Positions 16,879-21,086 of a stretch of 21,086 nt of DNA are shown in pieces; position 1 is the stretch's first letter; every line of letters starts with the position of its first letter. The DNA lies in NCBI RefSeq assembly GCF_000988165.1, contig NW_020169362.1, positions 1 to 21,086 of the forward strand. The letters run 5' to 3'. Under the pieces are notes generated by a model. The model was not told the DNA's origin. It saw only the letters and a list, made by a program, of their open reading frames with translations, and made no database searches. This DNA is from Vairimorpha ceranae (taxonomy: Eukaryota > Microsporidia > Nosematidae). Both the position numbers and the translations under genes were made by a program.

Positions 16879-17172
16879 TTAGAAATATTTTATGTCTGGT
16901 GGTGGTTCATAAGAAGCATTGATTATAAAATACTTACTATATAATACTATTATATCACCTATAGTACACAGTCCCGGTAGGGGCGGAGGCTTTAAAAATA
17001 ACAAATCTACATCTTTTTTTAGTTTATGATTCCATTTTTCTTTTTTTGCACATTCAATAACACTCATAATTGCGTATTTCTTGCCTGTTAAGTTTTCTTT
17101 TGATATATATTCAAGATCAAATACATTTATCACTAATGATAAAATTAAGATCACTAAGAAATTTATGCTCAT
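16879..17172 (-). CDS. Small hypothetical secreted-type protein
   Basis: This 97-residue frame is not recognisable by homology. It opens with a hydrophobic stretch (INFLVILILSLVINVF, 3-18) typical of a signal peptide, followed by a polar middle with KKEKWNHKLKKD and two proline clusters (LKPPPLPG at about 60-67 and EPPPDIKYF at the C-terminus). Two cysteines lie in the mature part (Cys41, Cys69). The locally higher GC around 16975-16990 falls inside the frame and gives the first proline cluster. There is no CCC or GGG at the usual distance; the ATG is preceded by ACC. It lies on the same strand as the paralogous membrane genes and between B and C. A real small secreted protein is plausible, but length alone is not decisive in such AT-rich DNA. 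Confidence 0.5.
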   Translation of the reverse strand: MSINFLVILILSLVINVFDLEYISKENLTGKKYAIMSVIECAKKEKWNHKLKKDVDLLFLKPPPLPGLCTIGDIIVLYSKYFIINASYEPPPDIKYF

Positions 17173-18051
17173 GGTTTCAAAAAAAAATTTTTATTTATAC
17201 TTTTTTTTTATTGTTTACTTTTAGACCATCACTTTCTTAATTAAAATATTTGACAGTTAAAATACTAAATGTTTATTTTTATTTATAAAATGATAGTAAA
17301 TGCTTTTTATTTTTATTTTTTTTTATTTTTGTAAACAATATATTTTTATATATTAAAAAAAATTAAAATTTAGAAAATGTTATAATAAAATTAATTCCAT
17401 TTAATAATTATTTAGTTTATTGTATAGCATAATAAATTTATAAAAAGTAATCTTAAAATGAATTTAATAAATTATAATATTGTAAATATTATTTGTATAT
17501 CATGAAAGCCTTTTAATGTAGTTTAAATAGATATTTAATTTATATAATAGCTAATTAAAATTATAATATTCATATTATTAAAAAAGGGTATTTATTATAT
17601 TTATTTGTAATCTATTATAGTTTTTTTATGGCTTAAAAAATAAATCTAAATTTTTTAAAGATTTTAATCCTTCTTTTGTTTTTTCATACTTTTACTAGTT
17701 ATATTAAAATTTATACTTTTTAAGCTAAAGATGTTTAAATTAAAATAATATAAATCACTACACAATTAAATTCCACAATATATAATTTTGTAAAATTAAT
17801 TGAAAGTGAATATAAAATAAGTCATACTTAATAATTTAAAACCTTCTGAAAAAAAAACATTATAGAAAATTAAAACGATATTAAAGAAAAGTATAGAAAT
17901 ATCAGCATTAATTACTACAATACAAGTATTGTCTATTTAAAATCCCCTATTGTGCATGAGAAATAATTAATTAAATTTGCTATATAAAAAAATACTTTTT
18001 AAAAAACATGGTGTTATGTAAAAATACACAATATAAGATATCCCATTTATT
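17173..18051. other. AT-rich spacer
   Basis: About 880 bases, almost entirely A and T, with frequent short A and T runs. Nothing coding or structured was seen. Confidence 0.5.
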
Positions 18052-18771
18052 TTATGGATTACTTGTTAATAGCTTATTTTCTGTACTCCTCTTAAATCCA
18101 TTCTTTCCCAAATCATTTATATCATTTATAGGTATCAAAATAACCAAATTTTTAGAAAATTTAGAATAGAAAATAGATTGAAGCATTTTGCAATATTTTT
18201 TGAGATTTTCATCAAAAGAAATTTCAAAATCACTAGGAGCATCCAATTTAACTATGACTGGAACCTTAGGATTTTTATTCGACTTACACTTGTCACGTAC
18301 TTGGTTTATAAAGTTTTTGCAAGTCTCGGAAATTTTTTTCTCATCCACTGCCTTTCCAGTATTTGAAGATTTGCCGATCTCATAAAAAAGTACTGATGTA
18401 GATTTTTTTTCTGTGTATGCTTTTACTGTATTGATTTTAGCATCATCATCATTTGCATTTATTATTGTATCTGCCTCAACCTTTTCTATCAGATAAAATC
18501 CTACTGAATGTTTCATAAGAAACATAACAATTGTCAGTCCTAAACAAATAACAAAGACACCACCAGATACGAGCAATGAGTACTTAGTAAATTTAAGAAT
18601 TGTATAGCCTAAGGCAACACCGTGTAGAACTAGTATAAGTATTGGTAGCAAAAGAGATGCAGATAATAACGATTGATCAAATATCACTTCTGTTGCAAGC
18701 AATAACACGAACATTGCAGAAAGTCCTGTAGCTATAATCATTAATGAAATCTTTTTGGAGTGTAAATTCAT
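18052..18771 (-). CDS. Three-pass membrane protein, paralogue C
   Basis: This 239-residue protein belongs to the same family as A and B but is more diverged. Helices are at about 8-26, 38-57 and 64-86. LLATEVIFDQSLL (24-36) matches the helix-1 motif of A and B. SVGFYLIE at 89-96 sits at the same residue number as in A. MLQSIFYSKFSKNLVILIP (196-214) and NGFKRSTENK (224-233) match the C-terminal motifs. The middle of the soluble domain (about 105-190) is not alignable by eye; it contains VPVIVKLD (170-177) where A and B have the DVIFV/DIIFI strand. It lacks B's coiled-coil tail. It also has slightly higher GC and uses CCG rather than GGG ahead of the start. No function can be assigned. Confidence 0.85.
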   Translation of the reverse strand: MNLHSKKISLMIIATGLSAMFVLLLATEVIFDQSLLSASLLLPILILVLHGVALGYTILKFTKYSLLVSGGVFVICLGLTIVMFLMKHSVGFYLIEKVEADTIINANDDDAKINTVKAYTEKKSTSVLFYEIGKSSNTGKAVDEKKISETCKNFINQVRDKCKSNKNPKVPVIVKLDAPSDFEISFDENLKKYCKMLQSIFYSKFSKNLVILIPINDINDLGKNGFKRSTENKLLTSNP

Positions 18772-19541
18772 AATTTAACGGTAAAAATTTCTATTTATAT
18801 TTTTTACTAAAAAAATCAACCAATCAAAAAAACTTTAATAAAGGAAATAGGAGTAATTGTATATTCTGCATATAAATTGTAATAATAAAGTTTAAAAATT
18901 ATAATTATCTTTTTTCTTTTTAAGTAAATTTGACTTTTCCTTTTTAGAACAATCAATAAATTTTAAAATCTAAATTACTATTATTAATTTAACTGATCTG
19001 CCTTTTTAAACTTTTTTTAGTTATTTTGTTTTTTAAGTTAAAATGGTAAATGAAGTCTATTTGCCTTTTTAACAGTTTAGTACGATAATTTTTTAATAAG
19101 TACTCTACCGTGATTTATATAACAATTTATTTAAACATATTGTAGGAATGGCTTAAACACATGTCAAAGTTATCTTCTATATCATGAGATGTCTGGCGTG
19201 TTGTGAGTTAAATAATTTATAATAAATAAGCCCATGTTTAATACCAACACATATAAATTAAAAATGTTGCGTATATTACTACACTTTTGTATTTTCAAGT
19301 AAAAATATTAAATAAATGATTACATAATTTTATATAAAACATCTTTTTATCTAATTTGTACAAATAATGTAATTAGTTATTAGTTTTTTAAATAAAATAA
19401 AAATAATTAATCTTTGTACATTCAAAGCAAAAAGTCTAAATGAATTGTGAACTTAATAAGAAGATAAATAAAAATAAATTATTTATATATTCAATAAAAA
19501 TAGTTATATTAATGAAACCAAATTATTCTTAACTTTTAAAA
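18772..19541. other. AT-rich spacer with a GC-richer patch
   Basis: About 770 bases. A less AT-rich patch at about 19141-19256 includes ATGTCAAAG and GTTGTGAG and resembles part of the 11690-11775 region (see findings). No coding frame. Confidence 0.45.
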
Positions 19542-20228
19542 TCAACGTACAGTTACAGATTCAACATGTTGAATAGGTTTTCCAGATGAATCTGTAATAC
19601 TTTCTATATTTTTTGATTTAACCAATATACTTACTTTATAACATCTAATGGGATTAAAATCTTTAACAATAAAAGGCTCATCTTCTTGTTTATCGAGAAC
19701 AGAATTATTAATGGTAAATGGCCCATTTACTTTATTAAGACACGGGTTATCTTTTTCGCTAGAGATTTTACTGTGGTAAAAATCTTTTAAAAAAGATCCT
19801 GCCTGGTCTGAAATAGATGTCTTGCTTATTGTAAAAGGAACATTATTGGTCGAAATACCAGTAGTATTCTTTATTGTTTGTACATCATTATTTAAATTAA
19901 TTTCTTGATCTATATTACTAAATCTACCTTCTACAGGTATTGTATCATTGCTTTTATTGTTAATTAAATGATTAGAGTTATTTGTATCATCACCTTCACC
20001 AGACCTTTTAAATTTAATAAAAATAATAGTAAATACCAATCCATATACAAGAAGTATAAGTATCAAACAAGCTAATTTATATTTCTTAATCCAGACTAAT
20101 ATACTAACACTAATTACTAACAATAAAATGTTAAAAGAAACAAATAATTGTGTAGTTAAAACGACCAGTAATACACTAAAAAGGAATCTTGGATTGTTTA
20201 AAAATCGAAAAAACTTATTATATTTCAT
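19542..20228 (-). CDS. Membrane-anchored hypothetical protein with PF-I motifs
   Basis: Unrecognised 228-residue protein. A strongly hydrophobic N-terminal part with probably three helices (about 14-31, 32-47, 51-72) ends in the basic stop KFKRSGEG, followed by an Asn/Ser/Thr-rich polar region of about 150 residues. Three similar motifs stand out: PFTISK (131-136), PFTINN (170-175) and PFIVKD (185-190). The C-terminus carries YKVSILVKSKNIESI. The overall plan (three N-terminal helices, then a soluble domain) is the same as in paralogues A to C, and DFYHSKIS faintly recalls their I-x-Y-S-K motif, but the diagnostic T-E-x-x-x-D-x-S and G-F-Y motifs are missing, so I do not place it in that family. 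GGG lies two bases before the ATG. Confidence 0.78.
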   Translation of the reverse strand: MKYNKFFRFLNNPRFLFSVLLVVLTTQLFVSFNILLLVISVSILVWIKKYKLACLILILLVYGLVFTIIFIKFKRSGEGDDTNNSNHLINNKSNDTIPVEGRFSNIDQEINLNNDVQTIKNTTGISTNNVPFTISKTSISDQAGSFLKDFYHSKISSEKDNPCLNKVNGPFTINNSVLDKQEDEPFIVKDFNPIRCYKVSILVKSKNIESITDSSGKPIQHVESVTVR

Positions 20229-20230
20229 AT

Positions 20231-20233
20231 CCC
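20231..20233 (-). promoter_or_regulatory. GGG start-proximal motif of the 228-residue membrane protein
   Basis: Coding strand reads GGGATATG; GGG is two bases before the ATG at 20228, close to the arrangement in paralogues A and B. Confidence 0.45.
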
Positions 20234-20822
20234 TGCAATTACCAAATTATTTATATTTTTTAATTTCTCAAATATTTATTAATATAAATATTTCTTTCAC
20301 AAAAATAGACTTATATTGAGACGCTTGACATGTGCAGGAATTGATTTTTTTGACAGCTTGTTTTTAAATTGGTGACGTGTGGGTTGGCTTAATTGTTTGA
20401 TGATTTATAAAATAATGTAAAAATGTTTAAAACTTTTATTAGAAGCAGAAATAAAACAGTTTGTAATATAAATTTTTGTTTTAATATTAAATGTTTTTCA
20501 AAAGAACAATAAATTCTTAAAATAATAATCAAGAATTTTGTTATAATAAATTAAATGTGCTAAAATTATTAGAAATGCAATTTTTAATGTAAAAAAATTA
20601 TTTACACAAAATTATAAATATTTTAATATATTTAAATAATAAATTAAAATATTTTCTGTTTAAATAAAATCCTAAAAGCAAGTAAAGACCACGAATCGTA
20701 GTAAACACTTGCATATAAAATGGCTTTTCTTGTAGCCCTAATTAAAATTACAAACATTAATAAACAAAATAAAATAATTAAAAAAAATCGTACGTCTGTT
20801 CAAAATAGTTTAGAAATTTCTC
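20234..20822. other. AT-rich spacer
   Basis: About 590 bases. The first 180 contain a GC-richer patch (20326-20400) with CTTGACATGTG and GTGGGTTGGCTT. A 50-codon plus-strand frame (20720-20872) overlaps the edge but is not convincing. Confidence 0.45.
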
Positions 20823-21086
20823 CTAGTCAAAAATGTGTGTTCCAGTACCAATATCATACTTGTCATTCGTAAATTCAACTATATTAAAAAAAAAAATAAA
20901 ATAAAAAGTTATTGTTAAAAAATAAAAAATCAGCAACAGAAGAAAAACCACCAGGCCACCAAAAACTCCACTGTAAAAACAAAACATCAATATTGCGCTT
21001 ACACGCCAGCATACCTTTACGGCCTTGCTTATAGGAGAAAAGAGCGTTCCCTTAGGATACAGAATCCTCGGTCTACTTAAAGACCA
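20823..21086 (-). CDS. C-terminal part of a hypothetical membrane protein, cut by window edge
   Basis: From the right edge the minus strand is open for 87 codons to a TAG at 20825-20823. Chance alone would give several stops in DNA this AT-rich. The fragment starts with a basic stretch (SRPRILYPKGT, then SKAVKVCWRV). A long hydrophobic region of about 40 residues follows, with FGGLVVFLLLL and a Phe-rich run, enough for two helices. A short polar tail ends GTGTHIFD. The GC content of the first 80 bases is clearly higher than in the spacers. No family is recognised. The start codon lies beyond the window. It could be another membrane protein of the lineage-specific cluster, but it does not show the A to C motifs. 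Confidence 0.5.
   Translation of the reverse strand, partial: WSLSRPRILYPKGTLFSPISKAVKVCWRVSAILMFCFYSGVFGGLVVFLLLLIFYFLTITFYFIFFFNIVEFTNDKYDIGTGTHIFD

Noticed and set aside
18178..18385. Two overlapping plus-strand frames
   Set aside because: Both are antisense shadows of paralogue C, whose motifs are clear on the minus strand.
20720..20872. 50-codon plus-strand frame starting MAFLVALIKI
   Set aside because: Short, low complexity, no start-proximal signal, and its end overlaps the better-supported minus-strand membrane fragment.
1..21086. tRNA, rRNA or CRISPR
   Set aside because: No T-loop consensus, rRNA-like block or regularly spaced direct repeat was seen by eye. A tRNA scan could still find something missed.
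21000..21086. GC-richer right edge as a possible rRNA end
   Set aside because: It does not match 5S or other rRNA motifs I know and reads through as an open frame on the minus strand.

Overview
The window looks like nuclear DNA of a microsporidian. The sequence is very AT-rich, has no visible introns, and encodes short, compact versions of eukaryotic proteins. Several start codons lie a few bases downstream of a CCC or GGG triplet, a known microsporidian start-proximal signal. The mixture of decayed Merlin-type DNA transposons, a decayed Ty3/gypsy retroelement and long AT-rich spacers points to a Nosema/Vairimorpha-like (Nosematidae) genome. That placement is inference; I cannot assign a species.

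Layout. Bases 1 to about 4850 are a transposon graveyard. They hold three separately decayed ISXO2/Merlin-type transposases (1-1069 plus strand; 1519-2327 minus strand; about 3965-4840 plus strand) and a reverse transcriptase/RNase H relic of a Ty3/gypsy element (about 2770-3440, minus strand). The second Merlin copy is bracketed by 28-bp terminal inverted repeats that match at 27 of 28 positions, so its ends (1426 and 2509) can be placed directly. Bases 4850-5880 are a spacer with one doubtful relic.

From 5883 the genes are intact. YIP1 (plus) is an ER-Golgi membrane protein. A short GID4/Vid24-like ubiquitin-ligase substrate receptor (minus) is followed by an 850-residue USP7/Ubp15-type deubiquitinase (minus). 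YKT6 (plus) is an R-SNARE with an unusual C-terminus. These are conserved secretory and ubiquitin-pathway genes.

From 12758 to the right edge the content becomes lineage-specific. Three paralogous three-pass membrane proteins (12758-13465, 14389-15327, 18052-18771, all minus strand) share almost exactly co-linear motifs. Among them lie a perfectly phased array of twenty 18-bp units (16242-16601) that is open in one frame, a small secreted-type protein (16879-17172), a further membrane protein with PF-I motifs (19542-20228) and a membrane-protein fragment cut by the window edge (20823-21086). The three-member family is the best candidate for something undescribed.

Regulation. YIP1, USP7/UBP15 and YKT6 carry CCC upstream of ATG on the coding strand, while two of the three paralogues and the 228-residue membrane protein carry GGG. 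I found no tRNA, rRNA or CRISPR by eye.
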